Shown piece after piece: positions 1-7,079 of a stretch of DNA of 48,890 nt (positions within the stretch are counted from its first letter, which is position 1; every line of letters starts with the position of its first letter). The position numbers and the translations under genes are program-made. Source of the DNA: an uncultured Lachnospiraceae bacterium (GTDB lineage Bacteria > Bacillota > Clostridia > Lachnospirales > Lachnospiraceae); contig CATLAK010000023.1 of NCBI GenBank assembly GCA_949878435.1, positions 1 to 48,890 of the forward strand. Direction: 5' to 3'. The notes beneath the pieces were generated by a model. The model ran no database searches. It was not told where the DNA came from and was given only the letters and a program-made list of their open reading frames with translations.

Positions 1-101
1 TTCGAAACATAGTAAAAGCTATGTTTATTTCTCATGCTTTTTTTCGTTCCGCACATAATATTTACTTTTCAAAGTTCAATGCCAGAGTTTCGCCGGCACG
101 A

Positions 102-458
102 TCACTCACAATTCCGAGAGATCATTTGTTGATGAAGTGATTTGTGAGATACAATCTTTCCGTCTTTGATTTCAAAAAAACCTGCAATACGAAATAATGT
201 TTTCCCTTTGAATCTTGCTTTTGCATAGACACCCACCGTTGGCTTTTGTGTATCTGCAAAGACCTTTACCATTTCTATGGCAGCGCCCGCAGAGGTAAAG
301 AAATCCTCATTTCTTTTAAGGAACGCCTCCGGTCCTTTCCCTTCAAATCCGGGCGTGATCTCTTCAAATTCCTCCGAAAAATAGTCCTTGATCCTATCTG
401 TTTTTCTGGCATTGCATATTACATCATACATTTCTATTATCATTTGTTCTTCCTTCAT
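102..458 (-). CDS. NTF2/SnoaL-like small protein A
   Basis: About 118 residues with the look of a SnoaL-like/NTF2 fold: an N-terminal helix (KEEQMIIEMYDVICNARK), a central GxGPEAFLKRNEDFF segment and C-terminal strands ending in FFEIKDGKIVSH. The longer open frame begins 33 codons upstream, but that stretch is Lys/Arg/Ile-rich and overlaps the preceding gene; the ATG at 458 has an AGAGGG ribosome binding site 8 nt upstream, so I start there. It is the last gene of the minus-strand operon MATE-DfgB-DfgA-NTF2-NTF2. Proteins of this fold are often small cyclases, isomerases or ligand-binding proteins; no catalytic residues can be assigned. Its position suggests a role in handling a C-glycoside or its aglycone, which is inference. 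Confidence 0.75.
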   Translation of the reverse strand: MKEEQMIIEMYDVICNARKTDRIKDYFSEEFEEITPGFEGKGPEAFLKRNEDFFTSAGAAIEMVKVFADTQKPTVGVYAKARFKGKTLFRIAGFFEIKDGKIVSHKSLHQQMISRNCE

Positions 459-528
459 TTCTAGTCCCTCTTTTATAAAATTTTTTCTTTTTTTGCAAAT
501 CCTTTTCTTTTTTAATCTGCACTCTATC

Positions 529-861
529 TTAATTTGAAAACACATCCCAATGCTCACAGAGCTGTCCCTCGCTGTTTATCCGGTAAAAATCCACCACCGC
601 AAAGGATCCTCTCTGATTTTTCAGTATGACCGCCGCCATGTCTTCGCCTAAGACAATGTCTTCGATTTCAATGTTAAACTTTTTGCCGGAAGCAAATGCA
701 GCAGCAAAAGTATTGATAAATCCTTCTCTGCTATCCTCCACGCCTGGGTTGTGCTGGATATAATACGGCGCTATGATTTTTTTTGCATAATCGATCTTCT
801 GTTCGTGAAAAAATTCCTTATAAAAATTTTTAACATCTTCCTTTGTCAGCTTTCCTGCCAT
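529..861 (-). CDS. NTF2/SnoaL-like small protein B
   Basis: 110 residues starting MAGKLTKEDV, chosen over an ATG 7 codons upstream because AGGAGG lies 8 nt before this ATG and would be inside the longer form. The pattern (YKEFFHEQKIDYAKKIIAPYYIQHNPGVEDSREGF, then FNIEIEDIVLGEDMAAVILKNQRG, ending FYRINSEGQLCEHWDVF) is typical of SnoaL-like polyketide-cyclase-fold proteins: the YIQHNP motif and the final EHWD are the usual family signatures. It lies 83 nt downstream of the DfgA-like gene and 70 nt upstream of a second, divergent family member. Function is unknown; a tautomerase or cyclase-like step on a phenolic product is possible. Confidence 0.8.
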   Translation of the reverse strand: MAGKLTKEDVKNFYKEFFHEQKIDYAKKIIAPYYIQHNPGVEDSREGFINTFAAAFASGKKFNIEIEDIVLGEDMAAVILKNQRGSFAVVDFYRINSEGQLCEHWDVFSN

Positions 862-944
862 TTTTTTCTTCCTCCTATGCATTTATTTTTATATAAAAAA
901 CACAGGAGGGCTGATAGCTGCCCCCCTGCTCTTGCCGATATGTT

Positions 945-1985
945 TTATTCTCCAATAAGCCGTGCCATCATCTCATGGTGACGCCTTACCTGATCCACCT
1001 CGTCCACAAAATCATCCATGGTACGTTCCTGACGCGAACGCTGTCCCTCAAATTCTGTGCACATATAGCCATCCCAATTATTCTTTTTCAGAACATCGAT
1101 CACCTCTTCATAGAGAAGTGCCGGCTCCTCATATTGCCCGGGTTTGCCAGGTATCTCTGTCAAATCATGGCATTTTCCATGAATAGAAAATACATAGGGT
1201 AATATCAGCTCAAGATCTTCGGGCGCCGCATGCATCTTCCACATAAGCGTGCGTTTTTCTTCCCCAGAAAGCCTTCCTGCAAATCTCTTTTCCACTTCTG
1301 TAGATAATTCTCCCAAGGAAACTTCCTTCATCAGGGCAGTAATCTCACTGGCAAGCCCCTGATCCTTCATATCTCTTAGCATTCTCTCCACCGTATCCAG
1401 ATGCGGTCCTCTTGCAAAGATGCCCATATCAGGCACGAAGCCAACATGCTTTGTACCCGTCTTTTTAATAAATTCCACCGTATCCATTACAGCAGTTCCA
1501 GGACTGTCACAGAACAGTCCCTTGATTTCCGGGTTTGGTCTGATGGGAATCGGTGCATGTATCTCCCATGCAATCTTTACATCCAGCTTGACAGCCGTAT
1601 CAAGGGCACGCTCTGTAACCTCCACGGGCAGTCCTGTCATAGTCCTGATGTGCTTAAAGCCCATGTCGTGTGCCAATTGTAAATCCAGCTTGATCAGTTC
1701 AGCCGCTTCCGCCTTATTCATAACATGATCCCTAAAGCGCATCGTATCAAGGAAACAGTCAAGTGCCACCGGTGTTAAATCATAGCGGGCCATCGTATTT
1801 GCCCAATCTGCCAAAAACGCTCTCGACGGGAAAGGATATCCGGGCACAGTCGCCTCATTGATGATTTCCACGCCATCACATTTTAGGTTGTCATGCAATT
1901 CTTTACACATATCATGATAATCCATTTGTCCAAAATACTGCGCCTGTTGGTAGCTGTAAAATGAAACGCCTCTTTTAATAGCCAT
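945..1985 (-). CDS. dfgA: C-glycoside deglycosidase alpha subunit (DfgA-like, TIM barrel)
   Basis: 346 residues of the xylose-isomerase-like / AP endonuclease 2 TIM-barrel superfamily. Candidate divalent-metal ligands sit where this fold puts them: E141 in WEIHA, D186 in FVPDMG, H269 in SIHGK and E311 in CTEFEG; H143 next to the first ligand could act as a base. The partner gene just upstream encodes the DfgB/DUF6379-type beta subunit, a pairing known from the two-subunit enzymes that cleave 3''-oxo-C-glycosides of flavonoids by an elimination reaction (DfgAB of Eubacterium cellulosolvens, DgpBC of strain PUE). AAAGGAG precedes the ATG and only 14 nt separate it from dfgB. The symbol rests on recalled family resemblance, not a search. 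A plain sugar-phosphate isomerase/epimerase is the alternative but explains the neighbour less well. Confidence 0.78.
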   Translation of the reverse strand: MAIKRGVSFYSYQQAQYFGQMDYHDMCKELHDNLKCDGVEIINEATVPGYPFPSRAFLADWANTMARYDLTPVALDCFLDTMRFRDHVMNKAEAAELIKLDLQLAHDMGFKHIRTMTGLPVEVTERALDTAVKLDVKIAWEIHAPIPIRPNPEIKGLFCDSPGTAVMDTVEFIKKTGTKHVGFVPDMGIFARGPHLDTVERMLRDMKDQGLASEITALMKEVSLGELSTEVEKRFAGRLSGEEKRTLMWKMHAAPEDLELILPYVFSIHGKCHDLTEIPGKPGQYEEPALLYEEVIDVLKKNNWDGYMCTEFEGQRSRQERTMDDFVDEVDQVRRHHEMMARLIGE

Positions 1986-1999
1986 TTTTATCTCCTTTC

Positions 2000-2446
2000 T
2001 TACTCCACAACCATATCATAATAATAAACTTCTGTCTGCTTAAAGGGCATATCCCTGGGATCCGGCGGATTATCGATCCACTCCTGGTCATGAGGCTGCC
2101 ATCCGTACTGTACAAGAACGCCCTGCATGATGCCCAGCTTGTGATGTCCCTTTGAAAGCCCTCCCGGCTTGTCCACATACACCGTTCCAAACTCTCCATA
2201 ATCCCAGTGTTCCCAGACCGCCTTGGCAATTTCATCAAAATCCCTGGGCTCTTTTCCATTGATTTCAAACTTCTGAAGATTCCTTGGATACTCCTCCCCA
2301 TCCAGATCAATGTAATACCCATTGTGAAGGCTCAAAAAGCACCCCCTGTACTCTGCGATACGGACATCGAACTTAAAGCCAACTATTTCGCCGTCCTTTA
2401 CCACGTTTTGAAGACTGTTTTCTCTTACCAGAAAATTGTCAAACAT
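2000..2446 (-). CDS. dfgB: C-glycoside deglycosidase beta subunit (DfgB-like, DUF6379)
   Basis: 148 residues starting MFDNFLVRENSLQNV. The frame extends 16 codons further upstream, but GGAGAGGAAAAG directly precedes this ATG and the longer form would run into the end of the MATE gene. The sequence is beta-rich with conserved-looking blocks (GFKFDVRIAEYRGCFLSLHNGYY, GLSKGHHKLGIMQGVLVQYGW, ending VYYYDMVVE) that I recognise as the small subunit of C-deglycosidases. In known enzymes this subunit packs against the TIM-barrel subunit and is needed for activity. The sugar oxidoreductase that makes the 3''-oxo substrate is not in this window; it may lie beyond the left edge or elsewhere. Confidence 0.78.
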   Translation of the reverse strand: MFDNFLVRENSLQNVVKDGEIVGFKFDVRIAEYRGCFLSLHNGYYIDLDGEEYPRNLQKFEINGKEPRDFDEIAKAVWEHWDYGEFGTVYVDKPGGLSKGHHKLGIMQGVLVQYGWQPHDQEWIDNPPDPRDMPFKQTEVYYYDMVVE

Positions 2447-2480
2447 CTTTTCCTCTCCTTTCTCTTTGTTTATGAAATTT

Positions 2481-3872
2481 TTATGCCCCGGCATTTGCGG
2501 AGGCAGATTCCCTATCCTCTTTTACGATTCTCTTTTTCTTCCATTTGCCGCTTTTGTAACGTACAACTGCATAGGCGCCCGATACCATCCACCCAATGGG
2601 TGTCCCCAAAAATACGCCAATATAGCCAAGGGGCGTAAAATGGGAAAGAACATAAGCGCTGCCGATTCTCACTGCCAGTTCGATCACCGAAATATAAACG
2701 GCAGCAGAAGCATCCCCCGATCCGCTTAAGGTATAACGTACCGTAAAAACAATGCCGCAGAAGAATACGCCAATTGCCGTCACTACCAGATAATGATAAC
2801 CAATCGTCACAGTCGCGGGTGTTGCTGTGAAAAATTCCATTAAGGACCGCCCAAACGCAATCAGCACAAACGCCGAAAATACAGAGTACACCGCTATAAT
2901 CTTAATACTGGCTTTTAACCCCTTGCCGACTCTCTCAAACTTGCCGGCGCCTACGTTCTGACCTGCCAATACCTGCATTCCCTGGGATATCCCCCCGGGC
3001 GGATAAGAAATAAAAGCTTCTATCTTCGTTGCCGCAGCGTAAGCAGCCATAACGGGAAGCAGCGGCGTGTCAAAAGCATTTACCAAAGCCTGGACAAGCA
3101 GAATCCCGATCGTGACAGTGGAAGACTGAAGCGCAGACGGAAGACCGATTCTAAGCACAAGCTTTGCCATTTCTCCATCCGGACGAATGGTATTTTTGTC
3201 AGGATGTACAATGGGCATTTTCTTCCAGATGATTCCCCAGCAGACGATTGCCGAAAGAATCGTTGCCAATATGGTTGCATATGCTACTCCCGGAACGCCC
3301 ATGTGGAAAACGGCCACAAAAAGAATGTTCAAAAAAATATTCAATATGCTGGTAACGATCAGCACAATCATGGGAGTTACCGAATCTCCCAAGGCTCTTG
3401 ACATGGAATTTCCCATATTGTATAGCGCAGTGGCGACAGAGCCCGCAAAGATAATCACCAGATAGGATGCAGCATAGTCAAGCGCCTCCCCTGACACGTT
3501 AATCAACATCAGCAGATTTCTGGCAAACACGATTCCTATAATCCCAAATACAATTGCCATTCCCACGATAATATACAGACCTGTTGTGATCGTCTTCTTT
3601 ACTTTTATTTCATCCTTCGCACCTATATACTGGGAAAGCACCACTGCCATCCCCTGTGTGCATCCGCCAATCAGCATCAGGACAACATTTGTGACGCTTC
3701 CGCAGGTACCTACCGCCCCCATTGCCGTATCGCCCAGATATCTTCCTACAATCAGCGTATCTGCCATATTATACAGATTCTGCAGCAGCATGGATAAAAC
3801 AAGGGGCCACGCAAAAATCAAAAGCTGTCGTCCGGGATCTCCTACCGTGAAATCCCTTCCTTTCCTATTCAT
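2481..3872 (-). CDS. MATE family efflux transporter
   Basis: 463 residues with about 12 hydrophobic segments and MATE hallmarks: the N-terminal block FAWPLVLSMLLQNLYNMADT, LGDTAMGAVG, and the second-half GISQGMQVLAGQNVGAGKFERV. These are cation-antiporting multidrug exporters of the inner membrane. An AGGAGG site precedes ATG 3872. The gene ends 34 nt before dfgB, so it is probably the first gene of the C-glycoside operon and may export the aglycone or another phenolic; that is inference. The C-terminus (KSGKWKKKRIVKEDRE) is cytoplasmic and basic. A DinF/NorM-like drug exporter unrelated to the operon remains possible. Confidence 0.9.
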   Translation of the reverse strand: MNRKGRDFTVGDPGRQLLIFAWPLVLSMLLQNLYNMADTLIVGRYLGDTAMGAVGTCGSVTNVVLMLIGGCTQGMAVVLSQYIGAKDEIKVKKTITTGLYIIVGMAIVFGIIGIVFARNLLMLINVSGEALDYAASYLVIIFAGSVATALYNMGNSMSRALGDSVTPMIVLIVTSILNIFLNILFVAVFHMGVPGVAYATILATILSAIVCWGIIWKKMPIVHPDKNTIRPDGEMAKLVLRIGLPSALQSSTVTIGILLVQALVNAFDTPLLPVMAAYAAATKIEAFISYPPGGISQGMQVLAGQNVGAGKFERVGKGLKASIKIIAVYSVFSAFVLIAFGRSLMEFFTATPATVTIGYHYLVVTAIGVFFCGIVFTVRYTLSGSGDASAAVYISVIELAVRIGSAYVLSHFTPLGYIGVFLGTPIGWMVSGAYAVVRYKSGKWKKKRIVKEDRESASANAGA

Positions 3873-4103
3873 TTCCTTTTCCTCCTAACCTTGCTCCTAT
3901 GTCAAAATTCTTTTTTAAATGATTGATTTAATTGTATTGCATTTGAAACGTTATCGTCTCTTATGAATCTTTCCTCTTGTCCGCTCCATATTTTTCATTT
4001 TTATAAAAAATGTTAATTATTAGAAAATACATATCAATTTTTCACACCACATTTTTGATATGCAGATTCAATTACCCAATCTCACAGGAAATCTTTCACC
4101 ACG
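3873..4103. other. AT-rich intergenic region upstream of the MATE-dfg operon
   Basis: No gene is visible. On the minus strand this is the leader of the MATE-dfg operon. It contains GATAACGTTTC around 3949-3959, a near-palindrome with a central CG as in LacI-family operators, but with no second copy; I could not assign a convincing -35/-10 pair. Confidence 0.3.
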
Positions 4104-4150
4104 CAAAAAAAGGAGCTGCCGTACTAAATAATTAGCACGCAGCTCCTCTT
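4104..4150 (-). terminator. Rho-independent terminator of the MMPL-lipoprotein operon
   Basis: GGAGCTGC at 4112-4119 pairs with GCAGCTCC at 4139-4146; on the minus strand the stem is followed by TTTTTTT. It lies 26 nt downstream of the lipoprotein stop codon. Confidence 0.8.
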
Positions 4151-4175
4151 TGCACCAAATACTTCTTCTGTGCGG

Positions 4176-7046
4176 TTACTGCTTTTCCACCCCTTCTGTC
4201 TTAATAATGAACTTCACGCTGCCGTCCACATCTGCCGGAAGCTGTGTAAAGGTATTGTACTCCTTCCCTGCATCAGCCACCGCCTTTAATCTGTCGATCA
4301 CATCCTCCACGTCATCTCCGAACAGGTCCGTCAGCTTACTGATTCCTTCCTCGTCAAATTCAAACATGCCATCCACCAGCGCAAGTGCGCCTTCATCTAA
4401 GGTTCCCATCCCTTCATCCAGTGTCAGTACACCATCCCGCAGTGCGCCTGCGCCGTCCTTAAGACTTCCTGCGCCATCGTTCAAAGTTCCGACGCCCTGT
4501 ACCAGCTGTTCTGTTCCGCTCTTAAGTTCCGTGGTTCCATCCTTTAATGTGGCAGTGCCGTCCCTTAAAGCGGATGCCCCGTCTTTCAGCTCACCGGCGC
4601 CGCTTTTTAGGGTGGAGGTACCGCTCTTTAGTTCACTGGTACCACCTTTTAAAGTGGCTGCCCCCTCCTTCAAACTGCCCGCTCCCGCCGCCAGTTCGCC
4701 GGCACCGCTGTCCAAAGAATCAAGTCCGGTTTTTAATTCATTGACCCCGCTGTTTAATTCTGCTGCACCTGCAAGGGCACTCTGGGTTCCGTCCGCCAGA
4801 CTTCCTGCACCCTGTACCAGTGCCGTCATCTTTGCCGTACTTTCCTGGGAGTTAAGTGTTCCCGACAGTTCCGCCAGCTTTTGATCAAGAATCGCCGCAT
4901 AGGTAATTGCCGGTCCCCACTTTGCAATCAGTGCACCCTGATCCACGCCATTTGTACTTATGGCGGCGATCTGCTCATCGATTGCTGCTATCTGAATCGC
5001 ATACCCGCTCACTTCCCCCTGGGCAGCTGCCACGTCCTCCATGGCGCTCTGATACTCATATGCCTTCTGCTGTAGATTGTCTGCGTCCACCGACTGTACC
5101 GAAATGGTATCGCTCTCTACCACTTCCTTCGTCACTACCCCTGTTCCTGTGACGGACTGTGTCTCCACATCCGTGGTCTCATCGATGACCTCTCCGCCGC
5201 CTTCTCCGTCTTCCGATTCTCCTGCCACCACCCTTGTGGTCGTGTAGACAGGCGCATCCACCGTCACATCTACATAACTTTCCTCCTCGTGGGTACCCGT
5301 CACTACTTCAAATTCCATGGTGTCCGCCTGGCAGGCTGCCGCCAGGTCTGCCTGTGCTGCCGAAGCTCTGTCCTGCGCAGCCGCCAGATTTCCGCTGGCA
5401 GCATCCAGATTTGCCTGCATCTGCGCTCTCTGCTGCTGGAGGCTTGATAAGATTCCATTGTAAGATTCCTGTGCCAGTCCATCCCCTTCCATGCTTGCTT
5501 TCTTTAAGGACTGATTGAGCAGATAAGAAACCTGCATCAGGGTCGCCGGATTGGACGGATCGACTCCGTCCCCGGAACTTACCGGAGTTCCTATTCCGGC
5601 TTTCAGCATTTCCATCTGTGCCGCCACCTGGTCCACGCCATCCTTGACCATATGCGCCCCATCATTCAGACTCTGGGTGCCACTCAAAAGATTTCCAGTA
5701 CCTTCGCTCAACCTTTGTCCGCCATCCTTTAAGGTATGTGTGCCTGTAAGCAGTCCCACGAAACCGCCCTGCAAAGCCGCTGCTCCCTCATAGAGCGCCG
5801 ACGCTCCGTCGTTTACCTGCTTTGCCCCATCGTCCAGTTTTCCAGCTCCGTCATATAATTGTCCGGCTCCATCTACCAGTTCTCCGGTTCCATCATACAG
5901 CTGCCCGGCTCCATCTGCCAATTGCCCTGCCCCATCATTTAAGATGCCTGACTTATCATATAACTCCTGGGTGCCATCCTTAAGCTCTGCCGTGCCGTCC
6001 CACAGTTCATCTGTTCCCGAGAGCAGTTCCTGTGTTCCATCTTTGAGCTGACCGCTGCCATCTTTCAACTCCAAAGTCCCATCCTTTAATTTGTCTGTAG
6101 CTTCCTTCAGTTCATCCATGGAATCGTTTAATCCGGACAGGTCAAAAGAGTCCGTCAACTCGATGTCAGAAAGAATATCGCTCATGGCGACCGTCATGGT
6201 CATTCCCAGTTCAAAGTTTTCTGCATCCGCCGTGATTTCAATGTAATCTGGAATTTCCAGTTCTTCTATCTTTTCCTTATCCTCTCCATCTTCCATCTTG
6301 TTTTTAAGACTGTCCATGTCGATGCTCTCCCTAAGCCCCGGAAAAGCCACGCCCACTACCACACTGTTGTTTCCCTCCGAGAGCAGTCTGGCATTGGTCA
6401 CCTCAATATTTGAAAACGTATCCTGAGGCAGGACGACGCCGGAGATCATGGCAAAGGGAACTTTGATTTCCTGCTCCTTTCCGCCTATTGTTACCGTCCT
6501 TGTCTCCTTGTTTTCATAGTCCATACGGATTGTCACTTTGCCACTTTTTCCGGCAAGTTCCTGGGGAGAAATCTCCTCCCCGTCAAGCTGATAAGACAGC
6601 TTCACTTCCACTGGGACTTCTTTATCCGTGGTGCCGCTGTAATAGATATCCGCTCCATTTGCCTGCCAGATAAGGTTTCCCTCCTCATCTGTTTCAAAAC
6701 TCTCATATCCCTTCATATTCTGAATATCTGTAAGACCAGAACTGTCCATCAGGTTTTCACTTCCGCTGCCGTTTTTCAGCCAGTCGCTGACAATGACCTG
6801 GGTTACGCTGCCGTTTGCATCGGCAAGCACATAGACCGTTTCTTCTTTTCCCGCTTCACTGCTGTGGGATGGATTGACCTGGGCATTCAGCACACTGTCT
6901 AACACCTGTTCTTCATTTTCCTTCGTTATGACCGATGCCTGCTGCGCATCTGCCTTCCCACATCCTGCAAGCCCCAGCGCCATTGACGCACTAAGCGTAA
7001 GGCATACCGCCTTTTTTATCATTCTTTTTTCTTTTATTTTTTTCAT
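4176..7046 (-). CDS. Heptad-repeat lipoprotein, partner of an MMPL transporter
   Basis: 956 residues. The first 29 form a lipoprotein signal peptide with lipobox LAGC (C29), so the protein should be anchored outside the membrane. Residues 60-300 form an extracellular beta-rich region. Two blocks of degenerate seven-residue repeats of the type LxDGxxx / LxxGaxx follow, residues 319-475 and 746-896. Between them is a coiled-coil stretch (about 535-575) and an acidic, Thr/Val/Gly-rich linker (about 585-650). The same repeat type occurs in YhgE/Pip-like proteins and in proteins encoded next to Gram-positive MMPL transporters. It is 33 nt downstream of the MMPL gene. A long, stiff extracellular rod working with the transporter is a reasonable inference; the substrate is unknown. 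AGGAGG lies 10 nt before the ATG. Confidence 0.85.
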   Translation of the reverse strand: MKKIKEKRMIKKAVCLTLSASMALGLAGCGKADAQQASVITKENEEQVLDSVLNAQVNPSHSSEAGKEETVYVLADANGSVTQVIVSDWLKNGSGSENLMDSSGLTDIQNMKGYESFETDEEGNLIWQANGADIYYSGTTDKEVPVEVKLSYQLDGEEISPQELAGKSGKVTIRMDYENKETRTVTIGGKEQEIKVPFAMISGVVLPQDTFSNIEVTNARLLSEGNNSVVVGVAFPGLRESIDMDSLKNKMEDGEDKEKIEELEIPDYIEITADAENFELGMTMTVAMSDILSDIELTDSFDLSGLNDSMDELKEATDKLKDGTLELKDGSGQLKDGTQELLSGTDELWDGTAELKDGTQELYDKSGILNDGAGQLADGAGQLYDGTGELVDGAGQLYDGAGKLDDGAKQVNDGASALYEGAAALQGGFVGLLTGTHTLKDGGQRLSEGTGNLLSGTQSLNDGAHMVKDGVDQVAAQMEMLKAGIGTPVSSGDGVDPSNPATLMQVSYLLNQSLKKASMEGDGLAQESYNGILSSLQQQRAQMQANLDAASGNLAAAQDRASAAQADLAAACQADTMEFEVVTGTHEEESYVDVTVDAPVYTTTRVVAGESEDGEGGGEVIDETTDVETQSVTGTGVVTKEVVESDTISVQSVDADNLQQKAYEYQSAMEDVAAAQGEVSGYAIQIAAIDEQIAAISTNGVDQGALIAKWGPAITYAAILDQKLAELSGTLNSQESTAKMTALVQGAGSLADGTQSALAGAAELNSGVNELKTGLDSLDSGAGELAAGAGSLKEGAATLKGGTSELKSGTSTLKSGAGELKDGASALRDGTATLKDGTTELKSGTEQLVQGVGTLNDGAGSLKDGAGALRDGVLTLDEGMGTLDEGALALVDGMFEFDEEGISKLTDLFGDDVEDVIDRLKAVADAGKEYNTFTQLPADVDGSVKFIIKTEGVEKQ
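4359..4811 (-). repeat. Second heptad-repeat block (residues 746-896)
   Basis: About 21 tandem degenerate 21-nt units encoding seven-residue repeats such as LKSGTST, LKSGAGE, LKDGASA. The repetition makes a long antisense open frame on the plus strand, which is not a gene. Confidence 0.85.
5622..6092 (-). repeat. First heptad-repeat block (residues 319-475)
   Basis: About 22 tandem degenerate 21-nt units encoding repeats such as LKDGTQE, LYDGTGE, LVDGAGQ. Unlike the second block it is rich in YDG/DDG and WDG units, so the two blocks are not simple recent duplicates. Confidence 0.85.
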
Positions 7047-7079
7047 AGTGAAACTGCCTCCTGTCCGATATTTTTCTTT

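Noticed and set aside
4150..4884. 244-codon Ser/Pro-rich plus-strand open frame
   Set aside because: It is antisense to the heptad-repeat block of the lipoprotein; the 21-nt periodicity keeps the opposite frame open. No ribosome binding site.
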